The translations under genes were made by a program, and so were the position numbers. Source: Actinokineospora baliensis (lineage in GTDB: Bacteria > Actinomycetota > Actinomycetes > Mycobacteriales > Pseudonocardiaceae). From it: 64,000 bases of DNA. The stretch covers positions 2,535,001-2,599,000 of the forward strand of contig NZ_JAFBCK010000001.1 in assembly GCF_016907695.1 (NCBI RefSeq), in the 5' to 3' direction. Position 1 is the stretch's first letter, and every line of letters begins with the position of its first letter. Positions 11,152-20,032 of this stretch are shown here, one piece after another. Under the pieces are notes generated by a model. That model searched no databases and was not told where the DNA came from. It saw only the letters and a list, made by a program, of their open reading frames with translations.

Positions 11152-11883
11152 CTACCTGCGGCGCATGGTGCGCTGGACGCTGCGCATCTTGGCGCCTGCG
11201 GGCATGGGGCCCTTGGGCATGGCGGCGCCGCGGGCGGTGATGGCGGCGAGGCGCTTCTCGACGGTGTCGATCTGGGCGGGGCGGAGGTTGTTGGGGAGCT
11301 TCATCAGGTGCCGCTGCAGTTTGCTGAGCTGGACCTGGCCCTCCTCCTTGCCCACGATGACGTCGTAGATGGGGGTGTCGCCGATGAGGCGGGCGACGCG
11401 CTTCTTCTCCTGGGCGAGGAGGGTCTTCACCCGGTGCGGGGCGCCCTCGGCGACCAGGACGACGCCGGGGCGGCCGATCACGCGGTGGATGACGTCGAGC
11501 TGGGTGGTGCCGTTGACCGCGGGGGTGACCCGCCAGCGGCCGCGCAGGAAGTTCTCCAGCACCCAGCCCGCGGCGCCCGGCTGGTCCTCGGCCTTGGCGA
11601 ACTGGGTCCGCTGGACCCGCCGCCCGAGCAGGATCACGGCCGCGAGCAGGCCGAACATGACGCCGACCGGCAGCAGGTACCACTCGATGCCCAGCAGCAG
11701 GCCGATCCCGAACGCCACAGCGGCGACCAGCACGACCGCGCCGATCATCAGCGGCAGCAGCGCCTTGTCTTCCTTGCGCTGCATGTTGAACGCTTGGAAG
11801 ATCTGCGCGCGCCGGGCCTTGGACGCGGCCTTGCGCGCCTGCTTGGCTTCCTTGGCCGCCGCCTTGTCCTGCTTCTGAGCCAT
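11152..11883 (-). CDS. DUF4191 membrane protein
   Basis: The product is 243 aa. A basic N-terminus ([19 protein letters not shown]) is followed by two adjacent membrane helices ([20 protein letters not shown] and [20 protein letters not shown], about residues 42-85) and a cytoplasmic domain with the DUF4191 signatures [15 protein letters not shown] and [14 protein letters not shown]. tuberculosis Rv2219, next to glnA1, belongs to the same family (from memory). ATG 11883 is chosen over GTG 11889. Function unknown. Confidence 0.88.
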   Translation of the reverse strand: MAQKQDKAAAKEAKQARKAASKARRAQIFQAFNMQRKEDKALLPLMIGAVVLVAAVAFGIGLLLGIEWYLLPVGVMFGLLAAVILLGRRVQRTQFAKAEDQPGAAGWVLENFLRGRWRVTPAVNGTTQLDVIHRVIGRPGVVLVAEGAPHRVKTLLAQEKKRVARLIGDTPIYDVIVGKEEGQVQLSKLQRHLMKLPNNLRPAQIDTVEKRLAAITARGAAMPKGPMPAGAKMRSVQRTMRRR

Positions 11884-11936
11884 ACCCACCAGGATACGGG
11901 GCGGCCTCCCCCGGTTGGTGGGCGCGCTCTGCGAGG

Positions 11937-14030
11937 ATGCACCGCATGGCTGGCGCGGACACGGACCTGATCGCCGGGCTCGACCCGGAGCAGCTCGCCG
12001 CGGTGCGGGCGCCGCGCGGTCCGGTGTGCGTCCTGGCGGGTGCCGGGACCGGGAAGACCAGGACCATCGTCAGCCGGATCGCGCACCTCATCGGGGCCGG
12101 GCACGTCACGGCGGGCCAGGTGCTGGCGGTCACGTTCACCGCGCGGGCGGCTGGGGAGATGCGCACCCGGCTGCGGGCCATGGGCATCGGGGGTGCCCAG
12201 GCCAGGACTTTCCACTCCGCCGCGCTGCGCCAGCTGCGCTACTTCTGGCCGCGGGTCGTCGGCGACGCGCCGTGGGAGTTGCTCGAGACGAAGTTGCGGC
12301 TGGTCGGTCAGGCCGCGCACCGGGCGGGGACGGGTACCGAGCGGGAGGCGCTGCGCGACCTGGCCAGCGAGATCGAGTGGGCCAAGGCATCGCTGGTGGC
12401 CCCCGAGGACTACCCGGCGGCGGCCGCGCGCACCCGGCGCGACACCCCGGCGGCGCCTGAGCTGGTCGCGAAGGTCTACGCCGGGTACGAGTCGTTGAAG
12501 AACGCCGCCAGGGTGCTCGACTTCGACGACCTGCTGCTGCACACCGCGGCGGCGTTGGAGGAGCACAGCGAGGTCGCCGAGGAGTTCCGCGACCGGTACC
12601 GCTGCTTCGTCGTCGACGAGTACCAGGACGTCACCCCGCTGCAGCAGCGCGTCCTCGACGCCTGGCTAGGCCGCCGCGACGACCTCACGGTCGTCGGTGA
12701 CGCCAACCAGACCATCTACTCGTTCGCGGGGGCTTCGCCACGCCCGCTGCTCGACTTCACCCGCCGCTTCCCGGAGGCGGCCGTCATCCGCCTCGAACGC
12801 GACTACCGGTCGACGCCCGAGGTCGTGTCCCTCGCCAACCGGGTCATCTCCGCGGCGCGCGACCGGCCGGCGGGGTCGCGGTTGAAGCTGATCGGCCAGC
12901 GCCCGGCGGGGCCCGAGCCGCGCTTCGCCGAGTACGACGACGAGCCCGCCGAGGCGGCCGCGGTGGCCGCGCGGGTCAAGGAGCTCGTCGACGCGGGGAC
13001 CCCGCTGAGCGAGATCGCCGTGCTCTACCGCATCAACGCCCAGTCAGAGGTGTACGAGCAGGCGTTGACCGAGCTGGAGATCCCCTACCTGGTGCGCGGC
13101 GGTGAGCGCTTCTTCGCCCGCCAGGAGATCCGTCAGGCAATGGCCGCCCTGCGGACCGCGGCGGTACGCCCACTTGAGGGTGATCTGCCAGCGGTCGTTC
13201 GCGAAGTTCTCGGACCTATAGGTCTCACCGACGAGCCCCCCGCGGGTGGATCTGCCCGTGAGCGTTGGGGGTCGTTGTTAGCGCTGGTCGAGCTGGCGGA
13301 GGAGCTGATCGCCGTGCTCCCCGGCGCAGACCTACCGCGCTATGTCTCCGAGCTCGACCAGCGTGCCCAGGCGCAACACCCGCCGACGGTCGAAGGCGTC
13401 ACCCTCGCCTCCCTGCACGCGGCGAAGGGCCTGGAGTGGGACGCCGTGTTCCTCGTGGGCCTGACCGACGGCACTATGCCGATCCAGCACGCCGACGGTG
13501 ACGACGTCGCCATAGAAGAAGAGCGTCGGCTGCTCTATGTAGGTGTCACCCGTGCGCGTGAACATCTGGCGTTGTCCTGGGCGCTTGCCCGCGCCGAGGG
13601 CGGCAAGCGCTACCGCAGGCGAAGCCGGTTCCTCTACGGCCTCATCCCGGAGAACCACCCGACCGCCCGGATCGCCGCGTCGCGGCAGCGGGAGCTGCCC
13701 CGGCAGGCGATGGGGCGCGGGATGAACCCCGTCCGGTACTGCCGGGTGTGCGGGGACAAGCTGGTCGGGACGATGCCGGTGAAGCTGGGCCGGTGCGAGA
13801 GCTGCCCATCTGACCTGGACGAAGGCCTGCTGGAGCGGCTGCGCGAGTGGCGGCTGGAGCGGTCCAAGGGGCTGAAGGTCCCGGCCTACGTGATCTTCAC
13901 CGACGCGACGCTGCTGGCCATCGCCGAGCAGCGACCAGCTGATCGGGCCGCGCTGGTGGCCATCTCGGGCGTCGGCGCCAGCAAGCTGGACCGGTTCGGC
14001 GCCGAGGTGCTGGCGATCACCGGGGGCTGA
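11937..14030 (+). CDS. uvrD2: ATP-dependent DNA helicase UvrD2
   Basis: The product is 697 aa, a superfamily 1A 3'-5' helicase. Walker A is AGAGTGKT (residues 34-41) and Walker B VVDEYQD (Asp227/Glu228). Later helicase motifs include [24 protein letters not shown] and YVGVTRARE. The feature that identifies UvrD2 is the C-terminal tetracysteine hook (Cys602, Cys605, Cys620, Cys623) followed by an HRDC domain (about 630-697). Mycobacterial UvrD2 is essential and acts in DNA repair. The neighbouring whiB7 is also its neighbour in mycobacteria. ATG 11937 or 11946 are equally possible starts. Confidence 0.95.
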   Translation: MHRMAGADTDLIAGLDPEQLAAVRAPRGPVCVLAGAGTGKTRTIVSRIAHLIGAGHVTAGQVLAVTFTARAAGEMRTRLRAMGIGGAQARTFHSAALRQLRYFWPRVVGDAPWELLETKLRLVGQAAHRAGTGTEREALRDLASEIEWAKASLVAPEDYPAAAARTRRDTPAAPELVAKVYAGYESLKNAARVLDFDDLLLHTAAALEEHSEVAEEFRDRYRCFVVDEYQDVTPLQQRVLDAWLGRRDDLTVVGDANQTIYSFAGASPRPLLDFTRRFPEAAVIRLERDYRSTPEVVSLANRVISAARDRPAGSRLKLIGQRPAGPEPRFAEYDDEPAEAAAVAARVKELVDAGTPLSEIAVLYRINAQSEVYEQALTELEIPYLVRGGERFFARQEIRQAMAALRTAAVRPLEGDLPAVVREVLGPIGLTDEPPAGGSARERWGSLLALVELAEELIAVLPGADLPRYVSELDQRAQAQHPPTVEGVTLASLHAAKGLEWDAVFLVGLTDGTMPIQHADGDDVAIEEERRLLYVGVTRAREHLALSWALARAEGGKRYRRRSRFLYGLIPENHPTARIAASRQRELPRQAMGRGMNPVRYCRVCGDKLVGTMPVKLGRCESCPSDLDEGLLERLREWRLERSKGLKVPAYVIFTDATLLAIAEQRPADRAALVAISGVGASKLDRFGAEVLAITGG

Positions 14031-14068
14031 GCGCCACCCGGGTGAGGTGTGACCGGGGTCACGGGAAG

Positions 14069-14112
14069 TTCTGGAAATTGGGTTGCACGGCCTCTGCCAG
14101 GGCCAATAACCT
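14069..14112 (+). promoter_or_regulatory. whiB7 promoter with AT-rich WhiB7 box
   Basis: A -35 element TTGCAC (14083-14088) and a -10 TAACCT (14107-14112, 18-bp spacer) are preceded directly by the AT-rich stretch GGAAATTGGG. WhiB7 autoregulated promoters have an AT-rich patch just upstream of the -35, bound by the AT-hook. The start of transcription would fall near 14119. Confidence 0.6.
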
Positions 14113-14191
14113 GCTGTGGCAGGCACGAAGTGCCCGCGTGAACCCGTCCGAAGTCGAGTCCAACGGTAGCAGGAAGGTGGTGGCCCCCGTG

Positions 14192-14458
14192 GTGATCTTC
14201 ATGACGAATGCGGCCGCTCGTTTCCCGCTGTCCGCGGGCAGCGGCTCTCGTGCGTGCGCCACCGGTGGGCTGCTACCCACCGCCGCGTGGCCGCGTGAGC
14301 GGGGCATCGGCGCCGGTGTCCACACCGGCAGCCCGAAGCTGACCCCCGTTCAGACGGCTGGGGCCGTCTTCGCCGATCGAGAGCAGACCACCCAGGTCCG
14401 CTCGATCGATCTCGTCGTCACCAAGTACACGTCCGCAGCCTCAGGCTGGGGGACTTGA
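14192..14458 (+). CDS. whiB7 leader ORF (regulatory upstream ORF)
   Basis: A reading frame of about 88 codons runs through the whiB7 leader and stops at 14456-14458. Its start is uncertain (GTG 14189, 14192 or ATG 14201, after AGGAAGG at 14171). It is unlikely to be a conventional enzyme. Its last codons cover the 5' arm of the antiterminator (14431-14446), so a ribosome finishing the ORF would block that arm and let the terminator fold, while a ribosome stalled upstream by an antibiotic would leave it free. This is the layout of ribosome-mediated attenuation known for whiB7 genes. Confidence 0.55.
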   Translation: MIFMTNAAARFPLSAGSGSRACATGGLLPTAAWPRERGIGAGVHTGSPKLTPVQTAGAVFADREQTTQVRSIDLVVTKYTSAASGWGT

Positions 14459-14526
14459 CGCCTGTCAAGAAACCTCCAGGCCCGAGGCCGCGGACTCCGA
14501 TACCGGAATCCGCGGCCTTTTTCTTT
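14431..14526 (+). promoter_or_regulatory. whiB7 attenuator: antiterminator and intrinsic terminator
   Basis: Terminator: AGGCCGCGGA (14485-14494) pairs with TCCGCGGCCT (14509-14518). An inner TCCG/CGGA stem sits above one C-A mismatch, and the run of T to 14526 follows. Antiterminator: GTCCGCAGCCTCAGGC (14431-14446) is complementary at 14 of 16 positions to 14480-14495, which contains the terminator's 5' arm. The two structures are mutually exclusive. The leader ORF stop lies between them. Confidence 0.8.
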
Positions 14527-14592
14527 GCCATGAACCAGACATCGCCACGCCACCAGGTTTCCCCAGCACCAACGCCACAGGAGTTCACCACC

Positions 14593-14982
14593 ATGAGTAC
14601 CGCCACCGCTGCCCTGCCAGGGGCAGCGTTCACCGACCTGATGAGCCCGCAGGGCACAGGGGTCAGCGAGCTGCTCGACGCGGCTCCCTCGGCCGGGCTC
14701 GACCTGCCCTGCCGTTCCACCGACAACCCGGACCTGTGGTTCGCCGACGCTCCCACCGAGCTCGAGCGCGCCAAGGTCCTCTGCGGCGACTGCCCCGTTC
14801 GGGCGGCCTGCCTCGCCTCCGCCCTTGCCCGGCACGAGCCGTGGGGCGTCTGGGGTGGCGAGATCTTCGAGCGCGGCGCGGTCATCGCCCGCAAGCGGCC
14901 GCGTGGCCGCCCGCGCAAGGAGGACCTCGCCCGGGACGCCGCCGAGCGCTCCGCTCGCCAGCAGGACGAGGTCGCCGCATGA
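14593..14982 (+). CDS. whiB7: WhiB7 redox-sensitive transcription factor
   Basis: The product is 129 aa. Four cysteines for a 4Fe-4S cluster are in place (Cys40, Cys64, Cys67, Cys73), followed by the GVWGGE turn that binds the housekeeping sigma factor, and a C-terminal AT-hook RGRPRKE (about residues 103-109) that is diagnostic of WhiB7. WhiB7 activates intrinsic resistance to ribosome-targeting antibiotics. ATG 14593 has AGGAG nine bases upstream. Expression is controlled by the leader attenuator. The next small gene overlaps the stop codon (ATGA). Confidence 0.96.
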   Translation: MSTATAALPGAAFTDLMSPQGTGVSELLDAAPSAGLDLPCRSTDNPDLWFADAPTELERAKVLCGDCPVRAACLASALARHEPWGVWGGEIFERGAVIARKRPRGRPRKEDLARDAAERSARQQDEVAA

Positions 14983-15194
14983 ACGCGCTGCTGAAAGACC
15001 CGATGTTCGACTTCAAGCCAGGGGGTTTCCCGCAAATGCTGCTCTATGAAGACATAGCCCGGTGCCGAAGGCTCGAGGCGGAGCAGGTGGCGCGTGCGCA
15101 CCGCCTGATCCGCCAGCTGAGCTCAGCCAGGCGCTGGCGTCGGATCTCCACCTGGGCGGCCAAGCGCGCCGATCGCGCCACCGCCGGTCTGTAG
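14979..15194 (+). CDS. small basic protein coupled to whiB7
   Basis: The product is 71 aa beginning MNALLKDPMFDFKPGGFPQM. Its ATG overlaps the whiB7 stop (ATGA), so it should be translated with whiB7. The C-terminal half is a strongly basic helix (RHR-type clusters, RRWRRISTW). No recognised domain. A strong terminator follows 16 bp after the stop, so whiB7 and this gene form one transcription unit. Function unknown. Confidence 0.65.
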   Translation: MNALLKDPMFDFKPGGFPQMLLYEDIARCRRLEAEQVARAHRLIRQLSSARRWRRISTWAAKRADRATAGL

Positions 15195-15210
15195 TCCGCA
15201 CCCAACCCGA

Positions 15211-15240
15211 AGCCCACCGCGGTCACCGCCGCGGTGGGCT
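15211..15240 (+). terminator. terminator of the whiB7 unit
   Basis: A perfect 12-bp stem (AGCCCACCGCGG, 15211-15222; complement 15229-15240) has loop TCACCG and is followed by TTCGG. Confidence 0.85.
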
Positions 15241-15349
15241 TTCGGCCGTTCGGGTGGAGAAACACGGTGGCAACGCCGATGTCATCTCCGGTGCCCAGAC
15301 CGGCGCTACCGTGGCGGTCCCTGTCCACGATCAGCGTCTGGACGTGGTG

Positions 15350-15955
15350 ATGCACAGCGATGACGCGAACGCAGCTGGTGGTGACCGTGTGCGCGGGGTC
15401 GAGGTCGGGCGCACCGGCGCCCGGTTCGGCCCGCCCGGTCACTGGCGCGGTACCGACGCCGAGGACGCCGCCGAACCCGGGGTGGCCGGGGCCGACATCG
15501 GCCAGGTCGGCGCCCGCTTCGGTTCCCGCAGGCGGCGCGGGAACGCCGAGCCGGAACCCGAGCCCGAGGTCGTCGTCCCCGAGCAGGCGCCCGCGCTCGA
15601 CGAGCTGACCGACGACGAGTGGGTGTCGCGCCCGCAGGCGCACGCCCTGGTCCGGCCCTACGCCTGGACCGGTGGCCGCACCCGCGCCCGCGCCGACCTG
15701 GCGGTCGAGGCCCTGGTCAGCACGGTCGAGGTGCCAAGGCGCGCGTCGTGGGAGCACCGGATGATCACCGATCTGTGCCTGAGCCCGCGCTCGGTCGCCG
15801 AGGTCGCCGCGCTCATCTCGGTGCCGCTCGGGGTGGCCCGCGTGCTGATCACCGACCTGGCCGACCGGGGGGTGCTCACCGTGCACGAGGTCGCCGACGA
15901 CACCCCCGACCTGGCCTTCATGAGCCGCGTCCTGTCGGCCCTGCGCAAACTCTGA
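15350..15955 (+). CDS. DUF742 domain protein, orphan
   Basis: The product is about 201 aa. The C-terminal 115 residues match DUF742: VRPYAWTGGRTRARADL, then EHRMITDLCLSPRSVAEVAALISVPLGVARVLITDLADRG read as a winged-helix-like fold. DUF742 proteins normally belong to conservons (histidine kinase, roadblock protein, DUF742, small GTPase), but none of these partners is adjacent. The N-terminal part is low-complexity and acidic (EPEPEPEVVVPEQAP). The start is uncertain: ATG 15350 or GTG 15254, since the upstream terminator ends at 15240. Confidence 0.72.
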   Translation: MHSDDANAAGGDRVRGVEVGRTGARFGPPGHWRGTDAEDAAEPGVAGADIGQVGARFGSRRRRGNAEPEPEPEVVVPEQAPALDELTDDEWVSRPQAHALVRPYAWTGGRTRARADLAVEALVSTVEVPRRASWEHRMITDLCLSPRSVAEVAALISVPLGVARVLITDLADRGVLTVHEVADDTPDLAFMSRVLSALRKL

Positions 15956-15976
15956 CTTCCGCCTAGCGTCGAACCC

Positions 15977-16843
15977 ATGGCGCACGCCCACTCGCACGAC
16001 CAGCTCGACTGGTCCGCCCGGCTCGGCCCGATGCGCCGCGCCGACGAGGTCGAGTCCGACGTCCTGCGCACCGTGGCCCGCCGCCTGCTCGCCCTGCTCC
16101 CCGCGCGTCCGGTCGTGGTGGACGTCGGGTCCGGCACCGGCGGGATGGCCTGCGCGCTGGCCGAGGAGATGGGCGACGAAGGCGGCCGGATCGTGCTGGT
16201 CGACAGCGAACCGGCCCTGCAGGCGGTCGCCGAGGCGCGGGTCCGCGAGGTCGTGGGTGACCGGGTGGACGTGGTGACCGTGCTCGGGGACGCCATGGAG
16301 CTCGCCGACCTGGTGCCGCCCGCGGATCTGCTGTGGGCCTCCGGGGTCGTGCACCACCTGCCCGACCAGCTCGCCTGCCTCACCGCGCTCGCCGGGCTCC
16401 TGCGTCCCGGCGGGTTGTTCGCGCTGCGCGAGGGCGGGCTCAACACCCGCTGCCTGCCGTGGGACCTGGGGCTGGGGGAGCCCGGCCTGCAAGACCGCCT
16501 CATCGCCGCCCGCGACGCTTGGTTCGCCCAGTTGCGCGCGACGATGCCTGACTCGGTGCGGCTGCCGCTCGGGTGGAACCTCGCGCTGGTCAAGGCGGGT
16601 TTGGTGGACGTGGCGTCCTTCAGCTACCTGGTGGACCTGCCCGCGCCCGCCCCGGCCCCGGTCCGGCACGCGGTGGCCGACTGGCTGGGCGGGCTGGCCG
16701 CGGTCGCCGGTCCGGGGTTGGCGCAGTCCGACCAGACGACGTTGCGCCGGTTGCTCGACCCGGACAGCCCGGACTGGGTCGTCGACCGCAACGACGTGTT
16801 CGTGCTGGGTGCCTCGACGGTGTACCTGGGGTCGGTAGCGTGA
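15977..16843 (+). CDS. class I SAM-dependent methyltransferase
   Basis: The product is 288 aa. Motif I VVDVGSGTGGMACALAEEMG (about residues 47-66) and the post-motif acidic strand IVLVDSEP identify a Rossmann-fold methyltransferase. ASGVVHHLPD and LLRPGGLFALREGG follow. The N-terminal stretch AHAHSHDQ is His-rich. The substrate is unknown. Its stop overlaps the GTG of the small zinc-binding protein that follows. Confidence 0.88.
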   Translation: MAHAHSHDQLDWSARLGPMRRADEVESDVLRTVARRLLALLPARPVVVDVGSGTGGMACALAEEMGDEGGRIVLVDSEPALQAVAEARVREVVGDRVDVVTVLGDAMELADLVPPADLLWASGVVHHLPDQLACLTALAGLLRPGGLFALREGGLNTRCLPWDLGLGEPGLQDRLIAARDAWFAQLRATMPDSVRLPLGWNLALVKAGLVDVASFSYLVDLPAPAPAPVRHAVADWLGGLAAVAGPGLAQSDQTTLRRLLDPDSPDWVVDRNDVFVLGASTVYLGSVA

Positions 16844-17019
16844 ACGCCGTGGAACCGACCTGTTCGCTGTGCGGCCGACTCCGGTCCGCCGAGACGGCTG
16901 TGGCGGCGCTGGCGTGGGTGGCCGAGCAGGACGAGCGCGGGATGACCTGGTTGTGCCCGGCGTGCGCGCGCAAGCACGTGCGCGACATCGAGGGGAAGCT
17001 GCCCGCCGAGTACTGGTGA
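16840..17019 (+). CDS. small double-CxxC protein
   Basis: The product is 59 aa with two pairs of cysteines, CSLC near residue 8 and CPAC near residue 41, which would form one zinc-ribbon-like site. The GTG overlaps the previous stop (GTGA), so it is translationally coupled to the methyltransferase. Function unknown. Its stop is 11 bp from the convergent ABC1-kinase gene. Confidence 0.75.
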   Translation: MNAVEPTCSLCGRLRSAETAVAALAWVAEQDERGMTWLCPACARKHVRDIEGKLPAEYW

Positions 17020-17029
17020 GCGGGTGCCG

Positions 17030-18337
17030 CTAGTCCTCTTCGGCGAACCCGGGCTGCCACCGCGTGATGATCTCGCGCATGGAGAACCGCGCGTCAAGTT
17101 GGCACAGGATGCCGGTCGCGCCCGCGGTGACGCGCTGGATCAGCAGGTACTGCGGCGGCAGGTTCAGCGACCGGCCCGTCTTGAAGTCCTGACCCCGCAG
17201 GTCACCGACCCGTTCCGCCTGGCGCTGCATCCACGCCCTGCTGAAGTGGAACGTCTCGACCGACGCCGGTTCGGCGAACGGCGCCAGGTACGCCAGCACG
17301 TGCTCCGGGTCGAGCCGCATCCCGTCGCGGATGAAGCCCTCGTCGCGCATCAGCTCCATCAGCTCGGCCGAGCGGCCCTGCAGGGAGAGCCGGGTCATCA
17401 TGCCCAGCGGCTTGGGCAGGCCCTCCGGGAGCCGGGCGACGGCGCCGAAGTCGATCACGCACAGGCGGCCGTCCTCGGTGAGCATGAAGTTGCCCGGGTG
17501 CGGATCGGAGTGCAGCAGGCCGACGCGGGCGGGGGACGAGAAGTGGAACTCGGACAGCAGCGTGCCCGCGTGGTCGCGTTCCTCCCGGGTGCCGTCCCGG
17601 ATGATGCCCGCCAGTGGGCGGCCGTCGACCCACTCGGTGATGGTCACCTTGGGGGCGCTGGCCACGACCCGGGGGACCAGGACCCGCGGGTCGCCCGCGA
17701 ACGCCTTGGCGAAGGCGCGCTGGTTGCCCGCCTCGGCGCGGTAGTCGAGCTCCTCGACCATGCGGTCGGTCAGCTCCTGCAGCAGGGGTTTGATCTCCAT
17801 CCCCGGCGCGAACGGCTGGAACAGCCTGCTGAAGCGCTGCAGCTGCCGCAGGTCCGACAGGAGCGCTTCGTCCGCGCCCGGGTACTGCACCTTGACCGCG
17901 ACCCGCCTGCCGTCGTGCCACACCGCCCGGTGGACCTGCCCGATGCTGGCCGCCGCGGCCGGGGTGTCGTCGAACTCGGCGAAGCGCGCGGCCCAGCCCC
18001 GGCCCAGCTGCTGGGCCAGGACCCGGTGCATCACCTGCGCACTCATCGGCGGCGCCGCCGCCTGCAGCTTCGTCAACGCCTCGCGGTAGGGCTCGGCCAT
18101 CTCGTCGGGCACCGCCGCCTCGAACACCGACAGCGCCTGCCCGAACTTCATCGCCCCGCCCTTGAGCTGCCCGAGCACGGCGAACAACTGCTCGGCGGTG
18201 CGCGCCGACAGCTCGGCGCTGACCTCCTCGGCGCTCTGCCCGGCCAGCCGCTTCCCCCAGCCGCCCACCGCCCGCCCCGCGACGCCCAGCGGGATGCTGG
18301 CCAGCCGCGCGGTCCGAGCGACGGTCTTGCGTGGCAT
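17030..18337 (-). CDS. ABC1/UbiB/AarF-family atypical kinase
   Basis: The product is 435 aa. ABC1 signatures visible are the KxGQ motif (MKFGQ, residues 63-67), AAASIGQVHRAV, the ATP-binding lysine VAVKVQYPG (Lys148), the catalytic loop LLHSDPHPGNFML and the metal motif VIDFGAV. The family binds ATP and acts on lipids or quinones; the actinobacterial branch is uncharacterised in detail. M. tuberculosis Rv3197, next to whiB7, is the positional counterpart (from memory). ATG 18337 gives the family-typical basic start MPRKTVARTARLAS. Confidence 0.92.
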   Translation of the reverse strand: MPRKTVARTARLASIPLGVAGRAVGGWGKRLAGQSAEEVSAELSARTAEQLFAVLGQLKGGAMKFGQALSVFEAAVPDEMAEPYREALTKLQAAAPPMSAQVMHRVLAQQLGRGWAARFAEFDDTPAAAASIGQVHRAVWHDGRRVAVKVQYPGADEALLSDLRQLQRFSRLFQPFAPGMEIKPLLQELTDRMVEELDYRAEAGNQRAFAKAFAGDPRVLVPRVVASAPKVTITEWVDGRPLAGIIRDGTREERDHAGTLLSEFHFSSPARVGLLHSDPHPGNFMLTEDGRLCVIDFGAVARLPEGLPKPLGMMTRLSLQGRSAELMELMRDEGFIRDGMRLDPEHVLAYLAPFAEPASVETFHFSRAWMQRQAERVGDLRGQDFKTGRSLNLPPQYLLIQRVTAGATGILCQLDARFSMREIITRWQPGFAEED

Positions 18338-18810
18338 CTCGGTCACCCCGCGATTGTCCCTTGTCCCCCGCCACGATCGCAGGCGAATAGCCCTCGGGTC
18401 TCGACAACCGCCGACAAACAGCCACCGCGGGCAGACCCCCGCCACCACCCAGCCACCCCGCGTGACCGTCGACCAGGCCCGCACCCGCGAGCACGGCTAC
18501 CCGCCCACGGCCATCGCGAGCACACCGGCGCCTGCGAGTGCGGGCTGCTAGCCGCGCCGCCCGCGCCGCACGAACCGGCGCCGACGCACGCTGCTCACGC
18601 CTTCCCCGCCGCCTACCACGGCCTGCCTGAAGCAATCAGCACGTGGCCGCCCGCACGTCGCCTCCCACGAAGGGCGTGCCCGCCACTCACGGCCCCGCTT
18701 GCCCTACGAGTGCGGCTGCCCTCCCGTGAGCGCCACCCACGAAGGCAGCCCCGGCAAGCACGGATTGCCACCCGCGAAGGCCCGCTCGCCCTGCGAGCGT
18801 GGCCGGTGCA
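18338..18810. other. long intergenic region with degenerate short repeats
   Basis: No gene is supported over these 473 bp. The right half holds loosely repeated units of the form CACGAAGGC...CCCTRCGAGYG(C/T)GG, with runs of CGAGTGCGGCTGCC and CGAAGGC. It is upstream of the ABC1 kinase gene and must contain its promoter, but no clear -35/-10 pair stands out. Reading frames crossing it are proline/arginine-rich composition artefacts. Confidence 0.5.
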
Positions 18811-18844
18811 CCGCACCTTGCCCGCCGCGGCGGGCAAGGTGCGG
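18811..18844 (-). terminator. 34-bp perfect palindrome, terminator of the ThiF-like gene
   Basis: Positions 18811-18827 are the exact reverse complement of 18828-18844 (CCGCACCTTGCCCGCCG half-site). The palindrome ends 4 bp before the stop codon of the minus-strand gene at 18849 and is best read as its terminator. No U-tract is present. Confidence 0.7.
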
Positions 18845-18848
18845 TCTA

Positions 18849-19922
18849 CTACCCCGTCGCGGCTGGGCGGCTGTGGCGGAGGAGGTGGCGGTAGGTGGGG
18901 CGGGTCACTGCTCCGCAGGAGCAGTCGGGGTGGGGTTGCCAGCGGCGGTGGTCCACCGCGGCGGTGAAGGGGTTGATCTCCAGGGTCGTGTTCCAGGTTC
19001 GGGGCGGGTGGGCGGTCGGGTCTCGGAGCCAGGACACGGCGTGCAGGACCTGGGTGACGGCTAGGCCAGCGGTGAAGTGCGCGGTGGCCACGTCCGTTTG
19101 TTGCGGGTGGCCTGCCAGTTGGGTCGCGACTCTTGGCCAGCACGGGTCGAGGTCTGTCCGGTGGTGGTCGGCGCAGCGCAGGCAGCTGCTCACGCCGGGG
19201 ACGACGAGGGGGCCGACGATCCCCACGCCGTCGCGGACGCGGACCGCCAGGTGGGTTTGGCCTTCGGCGACCAGGTCCGCCACCGTTGACGGGTCTGGGA
19301 CCACGGCGTCGGCGAGGACCACCAGGTCTGGCCGGATCCGGGCGAACCGCCGGACTCCTGCCGTCGCTTCGGCCCGTTGGACGGCTTCCGGTCCGGCGAC
19401 CTGGCGCGGGCGGCCGATGTCCTCGACCAGGTACCCGGTGCCCACGTCCTCGGCCAGCACCGTCCCCTTGGCCGACAGGTGCAGCCGGCCCACCCCGGCC
19501 ACTGCGAGCAGGCTGGCCACGGCGACGGCGAGCCTGCCGTCACCGCGGACCTGCACGCGGTACCCGGATCGCGCGGCGGGCGGCGGCAGGCCGGGGTGCA
19601 GTGCCGCTGTCACCTCGTCGCCCGCCAGCCGCAGTGGGGTGGGTGGGCCCTCGGCGGCGGCGTCGTCGAGCAGGTTGTGGTCGGCGAGTTCGGCCAGCAG
19701 GTCCAGCAGAACCCCCTGGTGCGGCCCTACGTCCGCCGCCACCTCGTCGGTCGTGCGGCCGCCGGTGAGCCCGGTCGCCGCTGTGACGACCGGTTCGGGC
19801 AGGCCGCTGACGACCAGTGCCCGACGGGGGTCGAGGCCGATCTGGAGTTCACCGGAGCGGCGCCGCAGCACCGCGAGCCCGGCCCGCAGTCGGGGCCGGT
19901 GTGGAAGGGTCCGTTCGCGCAT
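18849..19922 (-). CDS. ThiF/TOMM-type leader-binding or cyclodehydratase-like protein
   Basis: The product is 357 aa. The middle holds a Rossmann-like segment (VQVRGDGRLAVAVASLLAVAGVGRLHL) resembling ThiF/E1 enzymes without an evident complete ATP motif. The C-terminal part has two cysteine pairs, SSCLRC and CSCG, able to bind zinc. This is the pattern of proteins annotated as TOMM precursor leader-binding or bacteriocin cyclodehydratase-like (M. tuberculosis Rv3196 position, from memory). No peptide precursor or dehydrogenase is nearby, so a role in a modified-peptide pathway is not supported here. Confidence 0.68.
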   Translation of the reverse strand: MRERTLPHRPRLRAGLAVLRRRSGELQIGLDPRRALVVSGLPEPVVTAATGLTGGRTTDEVAADVGPHQGVLLDLLAELADHNLLDDAAAEGPPTPLRLAGDEVTAALHPGLPPPAARSGYRVQVRGDGRLAVAVASLLAVAGVGRLHLSAKGTVLAEDVGTGYLVEDIGRPRQVAGPEAVQRAEATAGVRRFARIRPDLVVLADAVVPDPSTVADLVAEGQTHLAVRVRDGVGIVGPLVVPGVSSCLRCADHHRTDLDPCWPRVATQLAGHPQQTDVATAHFTAGLAVTQVLHAVSWLRDPTAHPPRTWNTTLEINPFTAAVDHRRWQPHPDCSCGAVTRPTYRHLLRHSRPAATG

Positions 19923-20032
19923 GGGACAAGGGTGCCGGGTTCGGCCGAACGGCGGATCGAGTTGTCCACAGGTGCAGAGTCACACCCGCCCGGTCCTCCC
20001 GCGTTGTCGGTGTCTCCCCTTACGGTTGTGCC

